Source of the DNA: Carex sylvatica
Taxonomy: Eukaryota > Streptophyta > Magnoliopsida > Poales > Cyperaceae
DNA: 64,000 nt
Assembly: GCA_964058845.1 (NCBI GenBank)
Contig: CAXKVR010000088.1
Location: 1 to 64,000, forward strand
Direction of reading: 5' to 3'
The notes under the pieces were generated by a model, which searched no databases, was not told the DNA's origin, and saw only the letters and a list, made by a program, of their open reading frames with translations. Made by a program: the position numbers and the translations under genes. Below, piece after piece: positions 47,674-58,755 of the stretch (its first letter is position 1; each line of letters starts with the position of its first letter).

Positions 47674-47937
47674 ATGCTTATGTTAAGGGTTCATTTCGGT
47701 GGTCATGTACAACACGGTCGTAATGGAGCGGCGTATAGCATTGGTCCTCGATTCTCATTGATGGCAACTAATGAATCTGGTTGGTATGATGTGAAAGGTG
47801 AAATTTATCATCAACTTGAATATTCTGAGAGTGAGTACAACCTAAAAATATTTGCACGGGTTAATGTTGGTACAACATCTCGACGTTATTATGAGATAAT
47901 AGAAATACTTGCACGGATTTACAGGTTTGTTAGATGA
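47674..47937 (+). pseudogene. Possible MULE (MuDR) transposase N-terminal fragment
   Basis: An 87-codon open frame reads LRVHFGGHVQHGRNGAAYSI, then GWYDVKGEIYHQLEYSESEY and LKIFARVNVGTT. The V-H-F/Y-G-G start followed by a short beta-rich segment resembles the N terminus of plant Mutator-like transposases. The catalytic DDE core and zinc knuckle are absent downstream. It could be an unrelated chance frame; I treat it as a tentative remnant. Confidence 0.35.
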
Positions 47938-48193
47938 AGATATAGAAACGCTTCCGAAGTAATAATTGATAGCAGGACCACATAAAGGTATATATGGGAT
48001 TTGGGATTATTTTATCTGACATGGTGTTACGTTACGAAGTTTTCATAATTTATTTCAAGAGATTTAAAAGCTAGAATCGAAAATCGGGTTAATAAAATAA
48101 CAGTTTAAACCTTAATTTAGGTTTCCCTAGATAAGTAAATCAAGTGTGAATCGAAACCGCGTTGAAATTTTGAGTTTCTGGAACCTTACAGGC

Positions 48194-48583
48194 TCAGTGC
48201 GTCCGCACTGGTGGTGAGTGCGGATGGATGATCCGCACTGACCCCAGTTCTTTTTCTGAAAATTGACCAAGTCCTGAGTGCGGGTGTCTCGACCCGCACT
48301 GAATTTAAATGCGGACGCATTAGGCTCGGACTTTTCCTGATTCAGTGCCGTTTTTTGAAAAATTTGACTAAATACTGAGTGCGTCCGCACTCATGAATTT
48401 TCTGTGAATTTTCCCAAGTTCTAAAAAAATTACCAAGTAATGAGTGCGGGTGACTGACCCGCACTGAAAATGAGTGCGTCCGCACTAGGGTATTTTTCTG
48501 TGTTTTTTTTGTTCGGTTTGAATTCTGACAAAGTCTGAGTGTGGGTGGCCGACCCGCACTGAAAACGAGTGCGTCCGCACTCA
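48194..48583. repeat. Cluster of alternating AGTGCG/CGCACT palindromes
   Basis: Nine short palindromes in 390 bases. One kind is AGTGCGTCCGCACT (48195, 48378, 48472, 48569, and a weaker copy at 48309). The other kind is a larger hairpin, AGTGCGGGT, 4-6 bases, ACCCGCACT (48215, 48276, 48441, 48538, one copy with GTGTGGGT). The two kinds alternate in part. It is followed by a CT-rich leader-like stretch (48610-48800). It may belong to the LTR of an unrecognised retrotransposon. Confidence 0.75.
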
Positions 48584-48599
48584 GAGGAATTTTTAATCA

Positions 48600-49860
48600 A
48601 AACTCAGATTTCTTATTTTCCTTTCTCTCTTTCTCCTCTACCCTTTTCTTTCCCTTTCCTGTGAACTCCGCCCAAAGAGAGAGAGAGAGCTATTCCTCCC
48701 TCCTAAGTGCCCCAAAGCTCGTGGAATCGAAAGTAGACGCGAGAAACGGGCCGTAGATCTCTCCTAGCCCTTCCGTTCGGTAAATATTTCTTTCCTTTTC
48801 TCTCTCGAAATATCAGATTTTTCTCGATTGCTCGGGTTTTCATTTTAAACCTGAGATTTGTGTTGAATTAGTTGTATACTAGTCATTTGAACGTCCTAGC
48901 TTGTTTTGTACCAATTCTTTTCTCAATTTCATCTCAATTTCGAGAATCTCCAGTTTTAGGGTTTTTCGGTACCAAATCCGAAATTGAGAAATGCGGATGA
49001 TTGATTAGGCTAGACCAACCAATTAGACTTGTAATTGGTAAGGTTACATTTGATCCTTAAGTGCTAAGCACGTGTACCGGCTAAATCAGATTTCGACCAA
49101 ATTAGGATTTAACCAATCGGTAAAGGAATTGTTATCAAATTGAGATTTTATATGGTTTAAAGGACCTAATAGCATAAGTGCGTGATGGTTAAGAAGTGTT
49201 AAGTAAAGAAACAAATAAAAATAGCAAACGAATTTGGTTAAGAAAAACAGGAAATGACTCGTGTCACCCAATCGAACCTTCTGACCATTTAAACCAAGTC
49301 TAAACCAAATGAACACGTATTATATAGGAGTAAGCTCGGTAGAGCCAGACTTTGCGGAGCAATTCGAGACGCCTGACCCGTAGCTCGCTGTACGCTCGTC
49401 GTAATCAGGTGCGGGGTTCTTGGACTTGTCTGATGTTTTATTTTCATAAATTAGATTATTGTTCAATTGTCATGTTGATTTTGTTACTCTAAATCAAGTA
49501 ATTAGATTTACAAATTATTTTTCTGAAAAAGAAGAATAATATACACAAAATATTTAGTAATGGACTTCTTTGTATAAAAATAAATTTAGAGCTATCGACA
49601 ATTACTTAACGATTTAGATTTAATTTGATTTTGCTATACTAAAAATCAATGTACTGCACTGTAGACACCCCATTAGAATTAGGGGTTGTCTATAGTACAG
49701 TATATGAATTTTAGCTGTAGTACAACCAATTAATAACCCTTCATTTTCTAATCCAACGATTGTGAATATTAGAAATTTAACAGTATTTAATAGTATTTCT
49801 CGTTACATTTAACAAAAACCTAGTTTCTCTCTCTGCCCAGCTGATTGCTTTTGAGAGCCA
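48600..49860. other. Retrotransposon-like or intergenic remnant
   Basis: A pyrimidine-rich leader, then a stretch (49320-49430) reading like a retroelement leader or LTR end (GTAAGCTCGGTAGAGCC, CGTCGTAATCAGGTGCGGGG). No gag, pol or primer-binding site was found. A small inverted repeat around GACACCCCATTAG lies at about 49662-49700. Confidence 0.35.
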
Positions 49861-50727
49861 GAATTACGATCATAACCTTCTCTTCTGGTTTCATGTCTGT
49901 CAGGAGACACACTCCTTCTTTGGTGGTCTCGCTACTTGGAAGAGTTGCTACTATCACCTATCTCTTAGTGTTTTCTTGATATGGTATCGGCCTTCACTTT
50001 GGTCATTTCTACAAAACGAGTGTTCAATAACTCATCCAAGCGATTGAACCTCTCGTCAGTGTCTCTCACAACCTGAGATATGTCTAAAGCAACCTGAGAG
50101 ATCCTCTCATTGATCGCGACGTCTGACTGGTCGTCCTCCCCAGGTTGATCATTCCTCCAGGATTTTGACATTTCTTGCGATTCTTGATTGCTCGAACTAC
50201 AACTTTTTGGCTGATCGCAGTTGCTCTGATACCATTTGCTGTGATCCTAGATCGCACAGCTTATCAAACGAACTCAATCATAGAACGCTGAGCGAAAATG
50301 AAGGATAATTGGTTGTAAATTAAGAATACGGAGGAACAAAATTTGATACAAGAACAATTGGAAGTTCAACAAAATTAATTATTCATTTTCATAATAATGA
50401 AACCACAGTTACATTGCCTTTATATAGGCGATTATGTTACACTGAAGTTTTCTAATTTGACCCCCTAATTTTCTCAAATTACCCTACACGAGAACTGACT
50501 CAACTACACTAAAGTCTCACTTTCACAGTGTGCTCTGTCTCACTGAATTGTGGGGCCCTTTTGTCGGCACTTCTATTAATTCTCCTTGGGCCCTCTTGTA
50601 GCGACTCGTATGTTACTTCTGCCCACTCCAGCTCTTTGACCGCATTGCCAATCTTCTTCTCTTGTTCTATATTTGAATTATTTGAAATGGTAACTCCTCA
50701 ATGGGGATTCTCTCGCTGCAACTAACA
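49860..50727 (-). mobile_element. Truncated LTR retrotransposon: LTR, primer site, gag start
   Basis: On the minus strand the LTR runs 50727 to 50240 (488 bp, TGTTAG to ATCACA) with a TATA box (CGCCTATATAAAGG, about 50417-50430). It is followed by TGGTATCAGAGC (50234-50223), the classic initiator-Met tRNA primer-binding site. About 50 bases on, ATG at 50171 opens a 68-codon gag-like frame (MSKSWRNDQPGEDDQSD, then ERFNRLDELLNTRFVEM). Nothing of the rest of gag, pol or the second LTR follows, so the element is truncated near 49860. Confidence 0.75.
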
Positions 50728-53390
50728 CCACTGATGACTCAGATATCGCATCCCGATTCTAAAATCCTAGGAGAAGGATCTGATGGCTCAAGCGGTCGTT
50801 GATTTGCTGAATGATGAGCTCACAAGATTGCTCAAGTTGAAATTAAAGAATTTCTGGAAAAGAGGTATTGCTTGTGTTTATTAATTGGTAAATGTTTTCA
50901 TTTGTACCTCAAATGTAAGGACACTGAAGTAATTGGGTAATCTGATGGTACTTGTGGATTATAAATGGGATGATCAAAGGTTCATTAGTCTGATTAGTGC
51001 TTAGTGGGTAATTTTGCTTTGATAATTTTTCTCTACATTTCCTCTCTAATTCTCAGCATCTTTTATTTCTATTTGTTTTTATTTCTCCAAATCGTGATTG
51101 GGTGATCTAGATCTTAGTGGATCCTCCAATCGGTAAGTTTTCACAAAAAGTTCAGTGTATATATGCTGACTAGATGTGTTTGTAAATAGTTGTGTTGGGA
51201 GTTTTGTAAGCTTCATATCCCAGAGAATGTGTGCCTTTTGTCCTTTGAAGTAACTCATATTTTAAGTTTAGATTCGTATCGTACAATCAGAATTCAGGGC
51301 CAATCTGAGGTGGAATGCAATGGGTACCCTTTAATATTTGTGCCAAAATAGATCTGACGGCCCAAATCTGAACTGAAAATTTGAGTTACATTAGGTGATA
51401 TGAATTTAGCCTCTTACTGGTGTTATAATTGGCAGTACCACTGAGTTCTAGATTTTTTTCGTTAACTTGTAAGCTGATGTGTTCGTTAATTTGTAAGTTG
51501 ATGTATTTATGGTTATAATCCTTTACGTGTAGTATCGGACCGCAGAGGAAGCATTTCAATCCTGTCATGTGACTCATGTCGGAAGAACTTGGAAGGCACT
51601 GAATCATGATAAACAAATAAGATGTTTAAACTAAGTCATGCCAGTACTGAATACTACTGATATGGTAAAACCTTGTTTATCTAGCCACTGACAAGGCTGT
51701 GCTATGAGTTTCGGCTCTTCCCCTTTCTGCCAATTCTCTAAATCTTTTCACAGATCATGATGTTTTTTTTTTTATGCACATATATTCTAAAATGAGTTTA
51801 CTACAGGTTTCATATTTTTCCATGACTTTATGCATATTTTATGGCTGTTTTGGATTGAAATTAGTTCACTTGTTCTATACCATATTTTACTGTCAGTCTA
51901 TTTTGCCATTTTTCCTACAATTAAATGGTGCAACTTATTTGAAATCTTTTTACACAGATTTGGACTTTGATGTCAACACTCCTAATTGGCCAAGTATCAA
52001 AAATTTACATGATGTCTAGCTTTAGTAAATAGTGATGCAAAGTAAAGGGGCAGTAAAGTAAATATGCAGTACAAAATGCAGTTTTTATAATTTTAAAAAT
52101 CCAACTTCAAAAATAGTTAATAAATAGCTCAAAAATCTCATAAATGTAAAATTTAGGTTCGTGTTATTTGTTTTTATGTCCTTTATTGAATTGTATAATT
52201 GGATTTTTTTTCATTTGGACTTCTGATCAGCCTGTATTGGCTAATCTGTTATAGGGGGGATCAATTTGATGATTTTGGGTACCAATAGGTACCTCAATTG
52301 GTTTTGTTTGGTTTCCATGATGGCACAAGCTTGTCCTTGGTTTGTTTGACATGGGAGCATACTGTTTACCTCATTTATCAAACCTGGTGACCATAGAATG
52401 GCTGACTGGTTATCAGAATACTGCTTTCGCATTGTAGACTCAAAAGGGAGATGTCAGCTGTTATCAGAATAATGCTTTCGCATTGTAGACCTTGTATCTT
52501 TGCTTAACACTTTTCTCACATGCTCTCATTTAGAACAGTAATTTTAAGTAGTGATCATAAGACAATGGCTGACTGGTTCTGATGACAAGTATAAGGGTTA
52601 TGACATTGAAAAAATAAAGAAAAATGATGTAATAGTAGAGAAGAGTGATGACCGGTACGATGTTATGATCCTACTGGTACATAACTAGGATGACTGGTAC
52701 GAGATTGTGATGATTGGTACGAGTTTGGCAGTATGTTGTTGTTGTTTTATTTCTTTTTCTCATTGAGACTAGTTGTGTGTGATCTAATTTGAAGCCTTGT
52801 ATATTTGTTATTTTTTTTCTACATTTCATATGTTGTAATGGATATTTCTATGTTTTTAATATATTATTTGTCTATCATTTTTACTCCCGACATGTATTGA
52901 AAATTGCTTATTAATTGCACAAATAGAGATTCTCTTAGTAACAGCATCTCAAGACTTTCTTTCTTTTTAGAAAAAAAAAAAAAATCAATCAACTTAAGAA
53001 AAAAGAACAGAGTTATATTTATGTCGTCATTTTACAAATGAACATTTTGAAAGAGACCAACCAAAAATTAATGTTATATAAATTTCTCAGAATGGTAAGA
53101 ACTTGAGAAAAAAAAATTATACATGCAATGTTTTTACTATATAAAAAATTTATTTAAAAGAAGGAGAAGCGAACAATCAACATGTGACACATAATATGAC
53201 ATATATCATTACTATACAAGCATGGTTGCGTTTGATAATTTACAAGTACTGTTTATTCAATTCAACTATATTTTATTTTTCTATAAAACTTGAAACCCAG
53301 TTCTACGTCTCTCCTCTCCATTATACAATCACACCCTTCAAATGGCGAATTAAAATTTAAATAACAATAAAAGTAACAGCGCATTGCACA
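50728..53390. other. Intergenic segment with small local repeats
   Basis: Nothing coding is convincing. TTATCAGAAT-CTGCTTTCGCATTGTAGAC is repeated at about 52410 and 52460. GATGACTGGTACGA-like motifs recur at 52648-52730. A 27-codon frame at about 50782 (MAQAVVDLLNDEL) is too short to assign. Confidence 0.5.
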
Positions 53391-54205
53391 ATACTCTTCC
53401 CCGGCGCTCCCACCAGCGGTGCCTTACCCCACACCAATATGCAAATACTGCTATGGAAGCTGCTATTGCAACTCCTGCAGTAGCTTCTCCATAATTGCAC
53501 CCAGTGTTTTAAAAATTGGTTCTTATGCGGTATTCGGAAAGCCACCGCATATCGCATATACGGTATGTGGCCGCATATACAGATATATGCAGATTTTAAA
53601 ATAAAAATTCATATTAATTTGTATACAAAGAAAGTATTTATGATTGACTGTACATGTTAAACTGGTGATGAAATGTTAAAATATCGATCCTCATCTCACA
53701 CTAAATGAAATACTGAAATATTCATATATTGATCTCAATTCGACCGAATATGCGACTGAAGATTCGAATATGCAGCCGAATATGCGACTGAATATTCGAA
53801 TATGCAGCCGAATATGCGACTGAATATTCGAATATGCGTCCGAATATTCAAAACCGTATATTGGACCGAATACTCATTTTCTATTTGGATTCCAACCGAA
53901 TACGAATATTCGGCCGAATAGATCGATTTTTAAAACACTGATTGCACCCATACCAATACATGTACCTGCACTAGTTACCAGTACTCGCAATCAACTTTTA
54001 TCTCTCTTAAAGCAAATCCCAACCCTAGTTTATCCAACTCACGTACATTGGACACTTTGGCTCTTGTCTTGACCACCTTAGACATGGCCTCGTATTCATC
54101 TTTGTCTCCGCCTACCAAAAACGTCCCTATAATACAGCCTTCATTAACGCAGTACACACCAAACCGGCAATTAGAGAAATCCCCAAAAGGAACTGCTTCT
54201 CCAAC
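53375..54205 (-). pseudogene. Monodehydroascorbate reductase-like 3' exons, split by a MITE
   Basis: The minus-strand frame at 54205-53975 reads VGEAVPFGDFSNCRFGVYCV, then IIGTFLVGGDKDEYEAMSKV and ELDKLGLGFA. This matches the C-terminal interface domain of plant MDHAR. After the MITE (53502-53940) the segment to 53375 gives EATAGVAIAASIAVFAYW then RHRWWERRG. That is a hydrophobic segment followed by basic residues, like the membrane tail of the peroxisomal-membrane (MDAR4-type) enzyme. MDHAR reduces monodehydroascorbate with NAD(P)H. The FAD- and NAD-binding parts are missing and a TAA lies before the MITE, so this is a fragment. Confidence 0.6.
53502..53940. mobile_element. hAT-type MITE, 439 bp, 8-bp target duplication
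   Basis: Termini CAGTGTTTTAAAAATTGG and its inverse ending TTTTTAAAACACTG are flanked by ATTGCACC on both sides (53494-53501, 53941-53948). It is the same family as 15631-16181, inverted, with an interior of CGAATATGC-type motifs. It splits the MDHAR-like exon. Confidence 0.9.
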
Positions 54206-57200
54206 ATTTTACCCATAAAATTTCCATGATAAGGCAAAAACCTTTTAGTAGAAGAACAGTAAGTAGTCAAGGTAACTAGTTTCATTAGGTGCCATATTAT
54301 TGCTAAGACAGTATGCCTATTAAATTGACAACAATACAATGTGTAAAATATTAGATGAAACAAAAAGAAATAAATATATTCTCTGCTTCTGAGCCCCGCA
54401 CTCCCAATTCTTCCAACTTCAGGACCTACATGAAAGAGGATAAGATATCTAACATTATGGTAAAATAAAAAACCACCAACAAATTTGTCTTAAAGATAAG
54501 TTATCCCAATCATGTACTATCGTGCCGAAATTTTTTTTAGTTGTATCAGCTACTTTGTACAGGTTTAGGTCTGTGGCACTATGCAAAACAAAGAAAGAGA
54601 ATCCAAAAAAAGAAATAACTTGATACGACCTGATCACGAGAGCGAAATTACAAGCCATGTAGAATTATACAATATAAGTAAACAAACTAGCAGCATGGAG
54701 AACTGCTACAAATTTTGTAAAATTAAGTTAAGAAGAGTACGTGAGCACCAGTTGCAATATGAGATATATAATTGTACGTGATTCTTTTTCCAGCCGCTAT
54801 TAGAAATTCGTTCTTTTTAGATCTGCCGATTTTACTCTTGTTCCAAGAATCAGTTCAATACCTCAATTTAATATTTGTACCTTTTTCTCGGGTACCATTT
54901 TGTGGTTAGCCTCTCCTCATTGGTGCCAACACAAGTGTGAACTTGGGTAAGTCTTACAGGATCTATAATTCAAAGTAAAATAGAATTACTGTTAAAGCAA
55001 TTGAAATGTCAAAACACGTATTTTAGAATTTTTGGTCTGTTGCATTTTATATTACCAGATTAGAGTGAACTTCTTTCTGCTGGAGTGAGCTATCATTTCC
55101 GCACTTCAAAAATATTTCTGAATCTATTTTATTATAATGATTACATAAACCGAAAGTAGGATGATTACTTTCCGATAAAGTTGGACTTTGCTCAATATGC
55201 GGAGCATTCATCAGGGGCAACCTATAAAATTTTTAATAAATGTTATCAGATATTAAACAGTAAAATATATAAGAAGTCTAGTCAGATTCATATCAGAGTT
55301 GTAAGAATTTTCTCTCTTTTTAGTGAAACATGTTAAATTTTCAAGTATGACATATGTCCTAGAGAATCAATTATATCCTTTATTTCAAATAAGGATCTCC
55401 TATTATAAAATATGACAATGAAACTAAGGTGAAGTAGGCAAAAAGTGGCATGGTGAGATTTAGCTTGCAATATCCAACTAGATTGCTCTTCGAAAATTTG
55501 TTCGTCTGAGAACAAAAAACAAGTGCACAGCTAAGAATAGAATGATGTCCAATTGCTTAAATTACAAAGATTTAATGAAAAATTATATGCAAGTTAACCA
55601 TAAAACATCTAACAAACACTAGTTAGATCAAAGTTAAAAATTCATACAACCAAATCCTAATAAGACAGACCAAAAAGAAATCAGACCAATTGGAATAAAT
55701 TATTTAAATAAGCATACAAAAATAAATACAGAAAAAAACTTTATGACTGCTAATGACTGAAATTGCATCCATTTCAGACCAGTAAAATCAGTTTGTAGTT
55801 GCTAGGTTAAATTATTATCTCATCAGAATAAAAAATTACCTTAAATGCAGAGATGCACATAGTTCATTCTGGTAATAATACAATGGAACAAAAATGGTAT
55901 GCTACTAATTAAAGTAAGTGGCTGTGGTTCCCTAGTTAAATTGTACTTCAGAACGAATGCATGCTCAGCAGCGGCACTTGTGGCAATCACTGTGGCGGTG
56001 ACAGCTTTTTTTTTATTATTTTGTTTCTCATCACGACTTTTGATCTATTTTTTGGGGCGGTTTCTTGAGTGATATCTATTTTTTTTATTTTTCCTGCTTG
56101 TTGTCTTATGAACTGACACATGTGTAGAGGGGGGAAACATCACCAGAGGATGACAGTCGTGTGGAGCAGCTCATCGGCAGTTATTTTCACAAGGTCCCAT
56201 CTCCTGGAAATGATTATATTCACTACATCTCCTGGAAATGATTATATTCTTAGCTGTGCCACGGCTGGCCAGAGGTTAAGAAAAAATGTGCATAGAGAAA
56301 TTTATCGGGATTTTTTCATGTATTTACAAGCATTTAACAATGTGTCAAGTCACTTTTAGAATGTAAATTGCTAACTTTTAGACATGAAATTTCTCTTCAA
56401 ATTCTTGGAAGGGCCTTACTGCCTGGGAAGCTTTGTATTAATTCTGAAAAAATGCATTCAGTCGTCGTAATCAGGGGTGGATTGATTTAGCCTTGTGCTA
56501 GAGGTGACTACCCCATGATTTTTAAAATCTTAGTCATACGTATTAGAATTTAATGGTTTTTATTTTTTATTTTTGGTATGTACTAGTTCTCTTATTAGTT
56601 ATTATTTATCCTTGTGTTTTTTTAATTTCTTTTTTGGTGCATCACAGTAAAATATTTTCTAATGAAAGATTTTGTTATTTAGTTTAATGACGTAATTTTG
56701 GAACTTTTAAAGTAATACATAATATGACAGTTTTAAAGAATTTTTAAGTAAAATTTATAACGACTCTTTATTTGTTTTTCAAACGACTTGTTCTTTTTCA
56801 AATGGCTGTTTTTCACCCTCTCTTTCTTTTGATTCGAAAGGAAGAAATGATGGTTAAATTCAGAAAGCAACTAAGCAAGAACACAAAGTGAAATTCATTA
56901 ATATAAAATATCTTTGCATGTGGCCCTTCTTTTTAGGTTTTTAGTGTGAGTAATTTGTTATTAACTTATTATGCTAGTTTTGAATGATTTCGTCAATTAG
57001 GTAGAAACTGCCAAAAATAATTATTAACTTATTTTCTATTGATCAAGTTTGCAGTGATCTCATTTAAGAATTCTAAATTTATAGTAAGTTCAGCAAAAAA
57101 AAAAAAAAAAAAATTAGAAGGAAAAGAGGAAGGGACTCGATCACTCGATCCATAAAATGATGAATATAAACTGGCATCAATTTCTGAGAGCTATGATCAT

Positions 57201-57605
57201 TATCATGAGTTTGGTTCCTCTTCAGTTGTATGCAATAACTGCTCTATACTAATATATGATGTATATAAACAATAAAAAAAAAAAATTATGCAAGATTTAT
57301 TGTTTATAATATGACCTAAATTTTGTACTAAATTATATTTAACAATTTTTCATGAAAACTCGTACTTACATTGAATAAGATCTGACACAACAAATCATAA
57401 GGATTATAAGGCTAACATAGATTCATAATTATTTTTATAACCTTTTGATTTGATTGAAAAATATTGTCAAAATCATGAAATGAATTAATTCTCAATTATC
57501 CAATCTTTTTTGCATAAATTTGACAAATGAAATTATAGTGTCCACTAATATCAAACTTGCACTAAATTATAAATATTTGCTCAAAGACAAAATAAATATT
57601 TATTC
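54206..57605. other. Intergenic AT-rich segment
   Basis: No further MDHAR exon and no other gene recognised. Features are minor: TCTCCTGGAAATGATTATAT repeated at about 56201 and 56228, and an A run at 57092-57111. Confidence 0.45.
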
Positions 57606-57614
57606 CTTGTGAAG

Positions 57615-57935
57615 TTGGGGTGAAACCAGAGCGGATTTTTCAGATACGAATACAGAACGAATATCAGACAGATACGAATACAAGTCTGAATCAGATTGGT
57701 CATTTATTAAAATAATATTAAAAATATTAAAAAAATATGAAAGTTCATAATATTTATCTAATTATAATCATAAATAACATAATTTTTTCATAATATATAT
57801 TAAAATATTAAAATATATGATATATATCTATTATTTGAATACGCATAATTAGTAAAATCATATATTATATCGGTATTTTTATTGACACAGATCGAATACG
57901 AATCGGATATATTATCCATACCATTTTCACCCCTA
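57615..57935. mobile_element. hAT-like MITE with TTGGGGTGAAA ends
   Basis: It starts TTGGGGTGAAACCA and ends TTTTCACCCCTA. Flanks are TTGTGAAG and ATGTGAAG, an 8-bp duplication with one mismatch. The interior is GATACGAATA-type AT-rich motifs, like 59744-60019. Confidence 0.6.
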
Positions 57936-58755
57936 CAATGTGAAGTCATTACGAGATATTTCATCAATAAATCTAAGATGGATATTTTGCACTTAAGGTC
58001 AAGAACCTGGCCCAATACTAACAGTGGTGCCCAATTAATGAATGCATAAAATATTCTCTCGTTTCTGATTCTTAAATTACTACTTTCTACAAACTTCTTC
58101 GTTGATTGCTTTTCAACAACTATTGGTCCAGTTATGGTTCGCCACATCATCACTTGTGCAGCAGTTCATAACTTTCGTCTTGTCAAAATTAAATTATTGA
58201 AAACCGTAAAGCCGAACAATTATTCTTCCTCTGTTTCTTTCTATTTCTTTCCTTTCGCTTTGTCTCTATCCAATATCACCTCGGTGTAATACATATAATT
58301 TAATCAAAAATTGAAAGTACTAAGATATCGAAGAATTATAGCAGCCAGTCTTGCTTCCTTTTTGTCTTTTTGAACTTTGAATTTTGTGGGTTTTGTGGGT
58401 TTATATATTCTAGGATTTCAATTGGATTCTCTTCATAAGTGGTGTTGTGGATATCTGAAAAAATTGGGGTTTTAGAGCTCAATACTTATTTCTTCAGCAA
58501 AGGACAAAAATTATAACTGATTCTATATGTTTGTGTCGATGTGGTGTTCTTGTGTTACTCATTAGTTAAATCAATAGAATTTAGTTGAAGATACAATCAT
58601 GTGCAGCTTTGTTTGGCTTTTTTAGGTTCTATGGGTAGTAATTAAGACACTATTTGATTCCCAACTTTAGACTCTGTGTACAATTGTATACATGTAAGTT
58701 AAGATTTTCAAAGTTGGCACCAAAATGTCCAATTTTGGGATTAAGATTATCTAGT

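Noticed and set aside
50782..50864. Short frame MAQAVVDLLNDEL resembling the start of a coiled-coil NLR
   Set aside because: Only 27 codons with no NB-ARC or LRR downstream; similarity is too weak.
56120..56359. 79-codon plus-strand frame
   Set aside because: Built on a local direct repeat, without any motif or splice context.
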